NCBI RefSeq assembly: GCF_002079055.1
Contig: NC_047489.1
Coordinates: forward strand, 186,001 to 250,000
DNA length: 64,000 nucleotides
Reading direction: 5' to 3'
Origin: Saccharomyces paradoxus
Taxonomy: Eukaryota; Ascomycota; Saccharomycetes; Saccharomycetales; Saccharomycetaceae
Shown: in pieces, positions 52,276 through 62,006 of the stretch
How the letters are laid out: each line of letters begins with the position of its first letter
How positions within the stretch are numbered: position 1 is the first letter of the stretch
The notes under the pieces: generated by a model
Told to the model about the DNA's origin: nothing
Seen by the model: the letters and a program-made list of their open reading frames with translations, nothing else
Database searches by the model: none
Program-made: the position numbers and the translations under genes

Positions 52276-53103
52276 TTAGAACCTGTGTCTTCTTTTCCTC
52301 CCGGTGAACTTGGAATCCTTCGCGACTTTCCTCCCACGTCTTTTCATGAGCTCCTTCTTCCTTAGAATGAAACTCTTGGCAGACTCTTTGTCTTTGCCCC
52401 CCTTCAAGCGCTGGCGCAATTGCTTCTTTAAATTGACGTTCTCCTCGTCCATGGTCACACCGTCCAAATTCACCTGCTCCTCGCCCTGCGGTGGGGCCCC
52501 ACTGCTCAACACAAGGTAGTATTTCTTATTCTTTTTAGACTCTGGGTTGTCCACCACAAGCCCACCGCTGAACCCTGCCACTTTGGCAGATTGCAGTATA
52601 TCATCCACCTGGTCGTCGTTTTTTGGGTAGAATTGGGCAACAAACTTCCCTCCCTTCTTCAGCGCAGCATACAACGTATTGAAAAACCTCATCAATCGCT
52701 GTTTTGGATCGTTGTATGAAGTGTCTGCATTGCAAAGCCATTGGATCGCACTAATACTAATAGCTGCATCAAACGACCCTGCTCGGAACGGCACGCCAGT
52801 ACCCATATCCTGCAACATCAAATCGCCTTCCAGCTCTCTGCCAAGACCAGTTGCAAGCATGCTAGGCGATATATCCAGCCCACACCACACATGGTCTCCC
52901 TCCTGTGTCAAAATCTCACCAGACAGTCCAGACCCACACCCAATATCTAGGATGAAACTGCACGGCTGCAGATTCAAAAGCTCTAACGCCCTCAGCGTCA
53001 TTTTTGCCTGGATATGCTGCACTCTGGTCGAACCTGTGTACTTGTGTGCTTCGCTATCATTATAAAAAATTTCCGGTGGTGCCAACTCCTCAGGACGTGA
53101 CAT
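52276..53103 (-). CDS. BUD23: 18S rRNA (guanine-N7) methyltransferase
   Basis: A 275-residue SAM-dependent methyltransferase that, with Trm112, makes m7G1575 in 18S rRNA and helps 40S export. SAM motif I is ILDIGCGSGLSGE (about residues 51-63), followed by CGLDISPSML and the FDAAISISAIQWLC segment. The C-terminal 60 residues are very basic with KKELMKRRGRKVA and KFTGRKRRHRF, a nuclear/nucleolar signal. The promoter, shared with ARE1, has a TGAAAAATAT stretch at 53249-53258 that resembles the RRPE element. Confidence 0.96.
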   Translation of the reverse strand: MSRPEELAPPEIFYNDSEAHKYTGSTRVQHIQAKMTLRALELLNLQPCSFILDIGCGSGLSGEILTQEGDHVWCGLDISPSMLATGLGRELEGDLMLQDMGTGVPFRAGSFDAAISISAIQWLCNADTSYNDPKQRLMRFFNTLYAALKKGGKFVAQFYPKNDDQVDDILQSAKVAGFSGGLVVDNPESKKNKKYYLVLSSGAPPQGEEQVNLDGVTMDEENVNLKKQLRQRLKGGKDKESAKSFILRKKELMKRRGRKVAKDSKFTGRKRRHRF

Positions 53104-53473
53104 TATTCTTTCTCTATTATATTGTTTACGAGTCTACGTGTCTCTGTGTTTTCCCTACCACACTTCTGTACAACTACTTTTTTTCCTAGTCTTTTCCTCT
53201 TTATCACACTATATGCTGCTCATCTCTTCTTTTTTTCTTCGATAAAATTGAAAAATATGAGATGGTCTAGAATGAAAAAAAAAGAAAATTCTGGCTTGGT
53301 TATCAAATACCCGGCCGTGGTTGGACTCGTTTAGCGAACAATAGCACCCAGCAGACCCTGGCAACATGCGGATGATATAAGAAGGACAGGTCTGGGGGAC
53401 GGAGGGGCGCCACTGGCACACAGGTGGTTGTTCAGCACGGCTCGCAACAAAAGCGTAAAAACAGATCGCAACG
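53104..53473. other. Intergenic: BUD23/ARE1 divergent promoter
   Basis: A 370-bp divergent promoter. It has an RRPE-like TGAAAAATAT (53249-53258) and a CTCATCTC (53218-53225) close to the PAC complement CTCATCGC, both plausible for BUD23. A GC-rich block precedes ARE1. Confidence 0.4.
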
Positions 53474-55306
53474 ATGACGGAGGCTAAAGATTTGTTGCAA
53501 GACGAGCAGTTTCTTAAGATCCAGAGGCTCAATTCTGCAGAACCCAACAAACGGCATTCGGTCACATACGATAATGTGATCCTGCCACAGGAGTCCGTGG
53601 AGGTTTCTCCACGGTCGTCTACCACGTCGCTGGCAGAGCCAGCGACGTCCACGACCACTGGAGTGGACGTGGAGTCGACCAAGGCAGCACACGTGGCAGG
53701 GAAGCAGGAGCAGGAACAGGAACAGGAGGAGTACCCTGTGGATGCCCACATGCGAAAGTATCTTTCGCACCTGAAGAGCAAGTCTCGGTCCAGGTTCCAC
53801 CGCAAGGACGCTAGCAAGTATGTGTCGTTCTTTGGGGACGTGAGTTTTGATCCGCGCCCCACCCTCCTGGACAGCGCCATCAATTTGCCCTTCCAGACGA
53901 CTTTCAAAGGCCCAGTGTTGGAGAAACAACTTAAAGATTTACAACTGACCAAGACCAAGACCACGGTCACGACTGCGAAGAAAACAGAAAAAGCAGATGC
54001 TCCCCCAGGAGAAAAACTGGAGTCGAACTTCTCAGGAATCTACGTGTTCGCATGGATGTTCCTGGGCTGGATTGCCATCAGATGTTGCACGGATTACTAC
54101 GCATCGCACGGGAGCACGTGGAACAAGCTGGAAATCGTGCAGTACATGACTTCTGATCTGTTCACGATCGCGATGTTGGACTTGGCGATGTTCGTGTGCA
54201 CTTTCTTTGTGGTGTTCGTACACTGGCTGGTGAAAAAAAGGATCATCAATTGGAAGTGGACCGGGTTCATTGCAGTGAGCATTTTCGAGCTGGCTTTCAT
54301 CCCCGTGACTTTCCCCATTTACGTTTACTACTACAATTTCAGCTGGGTCACAAGGATCTTCCTGTTCTTGCACTCCGTAGTGTTTGTAATGAAGAGCCAC
54401 TCGTTTGCATTTTACAACGGGTATCTTTGGGACGTAAAGCAAGAACTTGAATACTCTTCCAAGCAGCTACAAAAATTCAAAGAATCACTGTCCCCAGAGA
54501 CCCGCGAGATTTTGCAAAAAAGCTGCGACTTTTGTCTTTTTGAATTGAATTACCAGACCAAAGACAATGACTTCCCGAACAACATCAGTTGCAGCAATTT
54601 CTTCATGTTTTGCCTTTTCCCCGTCCTCGTGTATCAGATCAACTATCCAAGAACCCCGCGCATCAGATGGAGATACGTGTTGGAGAAGACCTGCGCAATC
54701 ATTGGCACCATCTTCCTCATGATGGTCACTGCGCAGTTCTTTATGCACCCGGTAGCCATGCGCTGTATCCAGTTCCACAACACGCCAACCTTCGGCGGCT
54801 GGATCCCCGCCACCCAAGAGTGGTTCCACCTACTTTTCGACATGATTCCGGGCTTCACCGTCCTCTATATGCTCACCTTTTACATGATATGGGACGCTCT
54901 ACTGAATTGCGTGGCGGAGCTGACCAGGTTCGCGGACAGGTATTTCTATGGCGACTGGTGGAATTGCGTTTCGTTTGAAGAGTTTAGCAGAATCTGGAAC
55001 GTCCCCGTTCACAAGTTTTTACTAAGACACGTGTATCACAGCTCCATGGGCGCATTGAATCTCAGCAAGAGCCAAGCCACCTTGTTCACTTTTTTCTTGA
55101 GTGCCGTGTTCCACGAAATGGCTATGTTCGCCATTTTCAAAAGGGTCAGAGGATATCTGTTCATGTTCCAACTGTCGCAGTTCGTCTGGACTGCTCTAAG
55201 TAACACCAAGTTTCTACGAGCAAGACCGCAGTTGTCCAATGTTGTCTTTTCGTTTGGTGTGTGTTCAGGGCCCAGCATCATCATGACATTGTACCTGACC
55301 TTGTGA
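53474..55306 (+). CDS. ARE1: Sterol O-acyltransferase (ACAT)
   Basis: A 610-residue ER MBOAT enzyme that esterifies sterols with acyl-CoA for lipid-droplet storage. The hydrophilic N-terminus (about 1-180) includes a short QEQEQEQEE tract. About nine membrane segments follow. The ACAT signature FYGDWWN lies near residue 490 and the catalytic His in FHEM near 545. Several membrane loops are Trp/Tyr-rich, as in the family. The coding sequence is markedly more GC-rich than its neighbours, which creates long spurious antisense frames. Length equals that recalled for S. cerevisiae. Confidence 0.96.
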   Translation: MTEAKDLLQDEQFLKIQRLNSAEPNKRHSVTYDNVILPQESVEVSPRSSTTSLAEPATSTTTGVDVESTKAAHVAGKQEQEQEQEEYPVDAHMRKYLSHLKSKSRSRFHRKDASKYVSFFGDVSFDPRPTLLDSAINLPFQTTFKGPVLEKQLKDLQLTKTKTTVTTAKKTEKADAPPGEKLESNFSGIYVFAWMFLGWIAIRCCTDYYASHGSTWNKLEIVQYMTSDLFTIAMLDLAMFVCTFFVVFVHWLVKKRIINWKWTGFIAVSIFELAFIPVTFPIYVYYYNFSWVTRIFLFLHSVVFVMKSHSFAFYNGYLWDVKQELEYSSKQLQKFKESLSPETREILQKSCDFCLFELNYQTKDNDFPNNISCSNFFMFCLFPVLVYQINYPRTPRIRWRYVLEKTCAIIGTIFLMMVTAQFFMHPVAMRCIQFHNTPTFGGWIPATQEWFHLLFDMIPGFTVLYMLTFYMIWDALLNCVAELTRFADRYFYGDWWNCVSFEEFSRIWNVPVHKFLLRHVYHSSMGALNLSKSQATLFTFFLSAVFHEMAMFAIFKRVRGYLFMFQLSQFVWTALSNTKFLRARPQLSNVVFSFGVCSGPSIIMTLYLTL

Positions 55307-55611
55307 AACCCCACCATACCACGTGTGTCCCTCGCAACCCTTGATAGATATACAACAGGGAATGAGCGTCCGCTCCACCGTGGCCAAAGAACCCTCTATT
55401 TTTAGATGTATATATATATATGAATATATATATATACATATATATGTACTATTCGTACTTTACAATAGTATACTATTCATCGTTTATTTTGCGGGTAATA
55501 GTTTTTTATCATGATCCCAAAATTTTTCGATGCCTGTAAATAGAACAAGAACAAGAACAGGATGAGTTTGCAGTAACAAAATTCCATGAGTTTAGGCGGT
55601 GTGACGACAAT
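55307..55611. other. Intergenic: YCR051W promoter with TA-rich tract
   Basis: This 305-bp spacer includes an imperfect TA-rich tract at about 55408-55446. No gene is seen. Confidence 0.4.
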
Positions 55612-56280
55612 ATGAACGCTAATATATGGGTTGCTGCCTCAGATGGTAATTTAGACCGAGTTGAACGTATTCTCCGCGAGAGCAACGGCGCCATGACCCC
55701 GCAATCCAAGGACATTAACGGCTACACTCCAATGCATGCTGCCGCCGCATACGGCCACATGGATCTGCTGAAAAAAATGTGCAGCGAGTACAACGGGGAC
55801 ATCAATGTATTAGACAACGATGGTGACACCCCATTGCATCATGTGGAGGACGTAGCCACTGCCAAGTTGATCGTGGAAGAGCTAGGTGGAGACTTCACTA
55901 TTAGGAATGTGGAGGGCCAAACGCCATACGACTCGTTCGTCGAGAATGGCGAAGATGGTGAGCTGATTGAGTACATGAGGATCAAGTCTGGCGTAGCCGA
56001 TACCCACGGAGTGGACGGCTCGCAGGGCGAGGGTGTCATCGACAATAGGTTGCTGGAGGAGTTCAAGGACAGCGTGAGGTACACTTTGGAAAATGACCCT
56101 GAGGAAGGCGCAGACGAAGCCACTTTACAACGTAGGAGGCAATTGGAACAGATCGTTACGGGAGATAACGCTGAAGAGGAATTGGAAAGGTACATCCGTA
56201 CCATGGTCAGAGAGCAGATGCTGGGTCAGGGCTCCATGGGGGGTTCCGAGGACGAACCAGGTTCCAAGAGAAGAAAATAA
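55612..56280 (+). CDS. YCR051W: Ankyrin-repeat protein of unknown function (YCR051W ortholog)
   Basis: A 222-residue soluble protein. Four ankyrin-type units occupy about residues 2-115: [54 protein letters not shown] and EGQTPYDSF. The second half is acidic and helical, ending in the basic GSKRRK, a possible nuclear signal. The S. cerevisiae ortholog has the same length, is found in cytoplasm and nucleus, and has no assigned role. Conservation supports a real gene; the partner is unknown. Confidence 0.93.
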   Translation: MNANIWVAASDGNLDRVERILRESNGAMTPQSKDINGYTPMHAAAAYGHMDLLKKMCSEYNGDINVLDNDGDTPLHHVEDVATAKLIVEELGGDFTIRNVEGQTPYDSFVENGEDGELIEYMRIKSGVADTHGVDGSQGEGVIDNRLLEEFKDSVRYTLENDPEEGADEATLQRRRQLEQIVTGDNAEEELERYIRTMVREQMLGQGSMGGSEDEPGSKRRK

Positions 56281-56528
56281 CGACACTATACAATTTTTAT
56301 GTCCTTTGCTAAAGGAAACTGAACTTGATGCCACACATACCAACCCCTCCCCTTATGTAGTCTTTTCCTTTATATATCTTTTTTGTACATTAATAGACGT
56401 TTTTACTAGGTAAAATTTCACCGCGTTAGAAAATGTAATGAAAAAAACGTTGTACTACAAGAAAAGCAACAAGCATACCGTTCACGAGACAGTTTCGTAA
56501 AGCAACAGCAAAAAAGCAGTTGATAGAA

Positions 56529-57986
56529 ATGGTGGTACAAACTAATCCGGTCCCTGTCACGTATCCAACAGATGCTTATATCCCCACGTATTTGCCCGAT
56601 GACAAGGTCTCCAATCTGGCAGATTTGAAAAAATTGATAGAAATGGACTCCAGACTAGATTTGTATTTGACAAGAAGAAGGCTGGATACGTCGATCAATT
56701 TACCTACAAACACCAAAGGCAAGGACCATTCCTCTAACAGGGAGATGCTGAGAATTTATGTCTACAACACCACAGAAAACAGCCCCCGCAACGATTCTGA
56801 CGCCCCAGCGGACCCAGGCAAGACTACTTGGACACTAAGAATAGAAGGTAAACTGCTCCACGAGTCCACAAACGGGAAACACACGTTTAGTGAGTTTTTG
56901 GAAGGTATCGCGGTTGATTTTAAAAGACTCAAACCGTTGGGTAGAGGTAAGAAGAGGAAACACGATTCGTCATTGAGCCTTCCTTTGAACCTGCAACAGC
57001 CCGAGTACAACGACGAAGATATCACCATGGGCGGTGACGACAACGGCGACGATGAAGACAATGGTGAGGAGGAATCCAGGGAGGAGATTGTGGACGCCCT
57101 AGAATGGAACTACGACGAAAACAACGTTGTGGAGTTCGACGGTATCGACATCAAGAGACAAGGCAAGGATAATTTGCGATGCAGTATAACTATCCAGTTG
57201 AAAGGTGTGGACGGTAGTAAAGTGGAATACTCGCCCAACTTGGCCACCTTGATAGGTATGCAAACGGGCTCAGTTAATGACGCGGTCTATTCGATCTACA
57301 AGTACATTTTGATCAACAATCTATTTGTTACTGAACAAACCAAGTCTCAAGATAATGCCAATGATGTCGAAGACAGCAGTAACGAGAATAACAACAACAA
57401 CAACAAAAACGGTGATAGTGACGGCGATGGCGGCGAGGGAAGTACCCCAAGGGATAGGCCCGAATTGGGTGAAGTGAAGCTAGATTCACTCTTACAAAAA
57501 GTATTGGACACAAACGCCACACATCTCCCCTTGATGAATGTTGTTCAAAGCATAAATAAGTTAGTATTACCGCTACCGCCCATCAAGCTAGACTATACTA
57601 TTGATCTCGCCAAAGATACCACCTACGGTGCTACCACCCTGGATGTAGACGTATCACATATTCTCCACAAACCTCAGCAGCCACATTTTCAGAAAGGGGA
57701 AGAAACAGATGCCGAAGACACAGCCAAACTGCGTGAAATCACAAAGCTTGCCTTGCAGTTGAATTCCAGTGCTCAAAAATACCAGTTTTTCCATGAATTG
57801 TCTATACATCCGAGAGAAACGTTGACTCACTACTTATGGTCTTCCAAGCAAAACGAGCTCGTGCTGCAGGGCGACCAATACTTCAACGAAGACGCCGCAA
57901 GGACCAGTGACATATACAGTAACAACAACGATGACAGAATGCTGATGGGCAATATCTCAGTGCTCTACTCCCAGGGGAGACTATAA
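56529..57986 (+). CDS. RSC6: RSC chromatin-remodelling subunit
   Basis: A 485-residue subunit of the RSC ATP-dependent remodeller, related to Swp73/BAF60. Landmarks are the N-terminal TYPTDAYIPTYLPDDKVSNL, a Swp73-like core with RIEGKLLHE, FLEGIAVDFKRL and WNYDENNVVEFDGIDIKRQG, and the C-terminal EITKLALQLNSSAQKYQFFH. Two acidic low-complexity inserts (about 165-190 and 280-310, the latter Asn/Asp/Gly-rich) differ in length from S. cerevisiae as I recall. The frame opens three codons earlier with TTG only, so the ATG at 56529 is the start. Confidence 0.95.
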   Translation: MVVQTNPVPVTYPTDAYIPTYLPDDKVSNLADLKKLIEMDSRLDLYLTRRRLDTSINLPTNTKGKDHSSNREMLRIYVYNTTENSPRNDSDAPADPGKTTWTLRIEGKLLHESTNGKHTFSEFLEGIAVDFKRLKPLGRGKKRKHDSSLSLPLNLQQPEYNDEDITMGGDDNGDDEDNGEEESREEIVDALEWNYDENNVVEFDGIDIKRQGKDNLRCSITIQLKGVDGSKVEYSPNLATLIGMQTGSVNDAVYSIYKYILINNLFVTEQTKSQDNANDVEDSSNENNNNNNKNGDSDGDGGEGSTPRDRPELGEVKLDSLLQKVLDTNATHLPLMNVVQSINKLVLPLPPIKLDYTIDLAKDTTYGATTLDVDVSHILHKPQQPHFQKGEETDAEDTAKLREITKLALQLNSSAQKYQFFHELSIHPRETLTHYLWSSKQNELVLQGDQYFNEDAARTSDIYSNNNDDRMLMGNISVLYSQGRL

Positions 57987-58057
57987 CATTACTATATGAT
58001 CTTATTCTTTCCACAACTATCGCACACCACCTCGTGAGTAGTGACCGTGCGAACAAA

Positions 58058-58064
58058 GAGTCAT
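58058..58064 (-). promoter_or_regulatory. Gcn4-type site upstream of THR4
   Basis: The minus strand reads ATGACTC, the core of a Gcn4 (general amino acid control) site, 184 bp before the THR4 ATG. It fits threonine biosynthesis under Gcn4. Confidence 0.65.
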
Positions 58065-58170
58065 TACAACGAGGAAAATTGAAGAGAATGAAAAATTTTC
58101 GACAAAATGTATAGTCATTTCCATTCAATAATGTATACACGTTTTTAAAAACTATCTATATTGTGTAAAT

Positions 58171-58189
58171 TATATATATATATATATAT
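58171..58189. repeat. THR4: (TA)9 tract in THR4 promoter
   Basis: An uninterrupted TA run about 60-77 bp upstream of the THR4 ATG. It may serve as the TATA element. Confidence 0.7.
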
Positions 58190-58247
58190 TTCCTTTGGTA
58201 TTATAGCAGCAATATTTGCTTTTAGACGGTCACCAACCCTCACGATA

Positions 58248-59792
58248 ATGCCTAACGATTCTCAAGTTTACAGATCCACCAGATCTAGCTCTCCAAAGAC
58301 CATCTCTTTTGAAGATGCTATCATTCAAGGTTTAGCCACTGACGGTGGTCTTTTCATCCCACCAACTATTCCACAAGTCGACCAAGCCACTCTTTTCAAC
58401 GACTGGTCAAAGCTCTCCTTCCAAGACTTGGCTTTTGCAATCATGAGACTATACATTGCCCAAGAAGAAATTCCAGATGCTGATTTAAAGGATTTGATCA
58501 AGAGATCTTACTCTACTTTCCGCTCTGATAAGGTCACACCCCTAGTGCAAAATGTCACCGGTGACAAGGAAAATTTGCACATTTTAGAATTATTCCACGG
58601 CCCCACCTACGCTTTCAAAGATGTTGCTCTGCAATTTGTCGGTAATCTTTTTGAATATTTCTTGCAAAGAACCAATGCCAATTTACCCGAGGACAAGAAG
58701 AAGCAAATCACTGTGGTCGGTGCTACCTCTGGTGACACTGGTTCTGCAGCTATCTACGGTCTGAGAGGCAAAAAGGACGTCTCCGTTTTCATCTTGTATC
58801 CAACCGGTAGAATTTCCCCAATTCAAGAAGAACAAATGACCACTGTTCCAGATGAAAACGTTCAAACCTTGTCTGTCACCGGTACTTTCGACAACTGTCA
58901 AGATATCGTTAAGGCTATCTTCGGTGACAAAGAATTTAACTCTAAACACAACGTCGGTGCCGTTAACTCCATCAACTGGGCAAGAATTTTGGCCCAAATG
59001 ACCTACTACTTCTATTCCTTTTTCCAAGCTACCAACGGTAAGGATTCTAAGAAGGTCAAGTTCGTGGTGCCAAGCGGGAATTTCGGTGATATATTGGCAG
59101 GATATTTTGCCAAGAAAATGGGTTTGCCTATTGAAAAACTGGCCATTGCTACCAATGAAAACGATATTTTGGACAGATTTTTGAAATCTGGTTTATACGA
59201 AAGATCTGACAAAGTTGCTGCTACTTTATCTCCAGCAATGGATATCTTAATCTCTTCCAATTTCGAAAGACTTTTGTGGTACCTAGCTCGTGAATACTTG
59301 GCCAATGGCAATGACTTAAAAGCAGGTGAAATTGTTAACAACTGGTTCCAAGAATTGAAGACCAATGGTAAATTCCAAGTTGACAAATCCATCATTGAAG
59401 GTGCATCAAAGGACTTCACATCAGAAAGAGTCTCCAATGAAGAAACCTCTGAAACAATCAAGAAGATCTACGAAGCATCTGTAAATCCAAAACACTACAT
59501 CTTAGATCCTCACACAGCTGTCGGTGTTTGCGCCACAGAAAGATTGATCGCAAAAGATAATGACAAATCTATCCAATACGTTTCTTTATCTACCGCTCAC
59601 CCAGCTAAATTTGCTGATGCTGTCAACAACGCATTATCTGGATTTTCCAATTATTCCTTCGAAAAGGACGTTTTGCCTGAAGAGTTGAAGAAACTATCTA
59701 CATTAAAGAAGAAATTGAAATTCATCGAAAGAGCTGACGTTGAATTGGTCAAGAACGCTATTGAAGAAGAACTTGCTAAAATGAAATTATAA
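58248..59792 (+). CDS. THR4: Threonine synthase
   Basis: A 514-residue PLP enzyme converting O-phosphohomoserine to threonine, the last step of threonine synthesis, in the cytosol. The PLP lysine is Lys124 in PTYAFKDVALQF. The phosphate-binding region includes GATSGDTGSAAIYGL. Further landmarks are VNSINWARILAQMTYY and VPSGNFGDILAGY. The frame is open 29 codons upstream but its first codon is within a TA tract region; the ATG at 58248 gives the family start MPNDSQVYRSTRS. It is nearly identical to S. cerevisiae from memory, and shows strong codon bias (TTG, AGA, GGT). Confidence 0.97.
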   Translation: MPNDSQVYRSTRSSSPKTISFEDAIIQGLATDGGLFIPPTIPQVDQATLFNDWSKLSFQDLAFAIMRLYIAQEEIPDADLKDLIKRSYSTFRSDKVTPLVQNVTGDKENLHILELFHGPTYAFKDVALQFVGNLFEYFLQRTNANLPEDKKKQITVVGATSGDTGSAAIYGLRGKKDVSVFILYPTGRISPIQEEQMTTVPDENVQTLSVTGTFDNCQDIVKAIFGDKEFNSKHNVGAVNSINWARILAQMTYYFYSFFQATNGKDSKKVKFVVPSGNFGDILAGYFAKKMGLPIEKLAIATNENDILDRFLKSGLYERSDKVAATLSPAMDILISSNFERLLWYLAREYLANGNDLKAGEIVNNWFQELKTNGKFQVDKSIIEGASKDFTSERVSNEETSETIKKIYEASVNPKHYILDPHTAVGVCATERLIAKDNDKSIQYVSLSTAHPAKFADAVNNALSGFSNYSFEKDVLPEELKKLSTLKKKLKFIERADVELVKNAIEEELAKMKL

Positions 59793-59925
59793 GATCTTCT
59801 TTTGTAATGAATATATTTATATTATATAACATATAGAATTCTATAATTAATAGAAAGTATGAAGTACGATTATCCTTAATGTTAATCAAACTGGATTGAG
59901 ATTGCGAGAGTAAGGAAACATAGAA

Positions 59926-61617
59926 TTAATCTTCATCTATGCTAATAATCTCTGAACTTTCGTTCCCAGGGTCTTCTTTTTTGGATACCAACCTAACTTT
60001 CCCGCCCTTTTCCACTGATATTTCAAAACCTGCTTTACTCAATGCATCATCTTGAACAACGTCTTGTGCTTCCATTTTTTTTACATATTCCTGATTTTTG
60101 GCATTGTTTTTTAACAAAAACTTCAAACAAACGATGGACCTTTCCTTAATGAACGGATCATTATCATCGATGACACAGTTGGAAAGAATTAATGCAAGAC
60201 CCCCCAATTCTCTTATTTGATCCTGGATTTCAGGATGTGCATACACCAACGATGCCAATATTTCAATTATTACTAATTTACAATGAGGAAAATTATCAGC
60301 CCTAATGAAGGACGAGTTGGTATTAACGCGGTTAAAAATTAATAGTCGATCCTCGATTTTATTACCTTGATAATCTGTGATTTTGATGTCATTCACCGTC
60401 TCACCATTCCCCTTTAAGAAATTAATTCTCAACAAATTTTTCTGGAAAGTATCTAACAGTGATATTAATATTCTCACAGAGTCATAGGAAACTAAAAATT
60501 TTCTTACATGATCGAATTTGCACAAGTCAGAAATTATATCCAAACAAGACAGCAAAGTGGAATGTAATTGAATAGCAACTGAAGGGGTATAATCGTTAGC
60601 ATTTTTATTGAAAAAAGCAGGGATATCGTTGGATGCAAGACGTTGCAAAATCGGATAGCACCATGACATGATTGCGGTTAACTCGTATTTATTCCAATCT
60701 TCTTTGCTCGTCACAATTAATTGCAATATCTGCAACATATTGGTGAATTTTTCTGGTTGTCTTTTCTCTAATCCATAAAGGTATTTACCAAAAGAAGCAG
60801 CGGTGAGACTTTTGCTGATACATTCTAAAACAGATAGATCAATAGGTGTGATTTCCAGTTTTGAATCATCCAGATAGTTCCTGCCCTTTTCAATTACAAA
60901 GGAGTTCTCTTGATCCCGGATGAATTTGGCTGTTACTATATCAAAAAATATTCTATCCCTTAGGCAATAATAGTCGTTCTGGGATGTGTCATTATCCCTG
61001 AAAAATTCGTTAGAAAATTCATCATTATTGAGATATGTTTTGAAAAGAAATAGATATGGTAACCAGAAATGCTCTTCTTCTTCACCCTCCTCGAATTTGA
61101 CCCCATAAGGATATTGAAAAAATTGTAAAAGAGCTGAGAAAGTAGTCATGTCTACTGTAGAATAGTTTTGTTGCATGTTATAAAGGCACGTTAAACATGC
61201 AATGTATAGATGCTTGATTAGTGGAGTGTCAACAACATACTCACTAGTTGCATGCAGAAAACCACGTATTACGAGATTTTGTAGTAAAAGCTTTTGAGGA
61301 ATTTCCTGGTTTTCAGCGGCAAGGTTTCTCATCATTAAGACAAGACCTCTCACTGTTCTTGTGTACGGTATTGAGCTATCTTCATTTAACGATACCGGCA
61401 GTAGCATTGACTCCAATGCGTCCCTTAGTCGTTCCCAAAAAAGCCGGGAGTCAGCCATTGATTTCCTATGTTCTTGATCATTAAACGTCTTTTGAAAAAT
61501 TTGGTTCAGGTTTTCGACGATAGGCTTATAATCCTCAACGCAACATGGGTCATTCTTCATTGTTGTAATGATTGAATCAAATAAATTGAATTCATCTAGA
61601 AATTTTTCCGTGAGCAT
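59926..61617 (-). CDS. CTR86: Essential ataxin-10-like protein
   Basis: A 563-residue helical, armadillo-like protein. The C-terminal part (about 440-545, with NFPHCKLVIIEILASLVYAH and ERSIVCLKFLLKNN) matches the ataxin-10 domain. The S. cerevisiae ortholog is essential and poorly characterised, and lies next to THR4 in convergent orientation as here. The promoter carries a perfect PAC core at 61780-61787, linking it to ribosome-biogenesis expression. The first ATG is used, and the length equals that recalled for S. cerevisiae. Confidence 0.94.
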   Translation of the reverse strand: MLTEKFLDEFNLFDSIITTMKNDPCCVEDYKPIVENLNQIFQKTFNDQEHRKSMADSRLFWERLRDALESMLLPVSLNEDSSIPYTRTVRGLVLMMRNLAAENQEIPQKLLLQNLVIRGFLHATSEYVVDTPLIKHLYIACLTCLYNMQQNYSTVDMTTFSALLQFFQYPYGVKFEEGEEEEHFWLPYLFLFKTYLNNDEFSNEFFRDNDTSQNDYYCLRDRIFFDIVTAKFIRDQENSFVIEKGRNYLDDSKLEITPIDLSVLECISKSLTAASFGKYLYGLEKRQPEKFTNMLQILQLIVTSKEDWNKYELTAIMSWCYPILQRLASNDIPAFFNKNANDYTPSVAIQLHSTLLSCLDIISDLCKFDHVRKFLVSYDSVRILISLLDTFQKNLLRINFLKGNGETVNDIKITDYQGNKIEDRLLIFNRVNTNSSFIRADNFPHCKLVIIEILASLVYAHPEIQDQIRELGGLALILSNCVIDDNDPFIKERSIVCLKFLLKNNAKNQEYVKKMEAQDVVQDDALSKAGFEISVEKGGKVRLVSKKEDPGNESSEIISIDED

Positions 61618-62006
61618 TGTTATTCAATTGTCCTCTCTTGATGAATCAACAATATTATAGGAGTTGGCGTAATTGTTCTTGTTGACAACAATACAACACA
61701 GCAGTCAGTAAATTTGTGTCAATTTTTTTCCTCATCCCATCGATTTTCCATTTTTTCCCTTTCTATTTTTTTCGCTAAAGCGATGAGTACCTTATATATA
61801 AGGAAATAACATTGCCAAGCAAAAAACTCTTTTAATAGTAGTTCTCAGCTCATATGATATGCTCGCATCACGGTGTATATCAGGACTTGGTGAGAAATTC
61901 TTTTGATGATATTAAATACAAATGTAATGCTTTATATAGTTCTATATTTGGGGTTTGTTAAAATACATGATGTGAATGTGCATAAATAAAGGACAGTGGG
62001 TTTTCT
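61618..62006. other. Intergenic: CTR86 promoter and PWP2 3' flank
   Basis: A 389-bp spacer. It has T-tracts, a PAC core at 61780-61787 and a TATATATAAGG just downstream. PWP2 ends at 62007 in the same orientation. Confidence 0.5.
61780..61787 (+). promoter_or_regulatory. CTR86: PAC element upstream of CTR86
   Basis: GCGATGAG, a full PAC core (bound by Dot6/Tod6), 163 bp upstream of the CTR86 ATG. In yeast PAC marks ribosome-biogenesis and Pol I/III genes. Confidence 0.6.

Noticed and set aside
54032-54442. 136-codon antisense frame inside ARE1, and similar frames at 54485-54829 and 53432-53929
   Set aside because: They are shadows of the GC-rich ARE1 coding sequence on the other strand.
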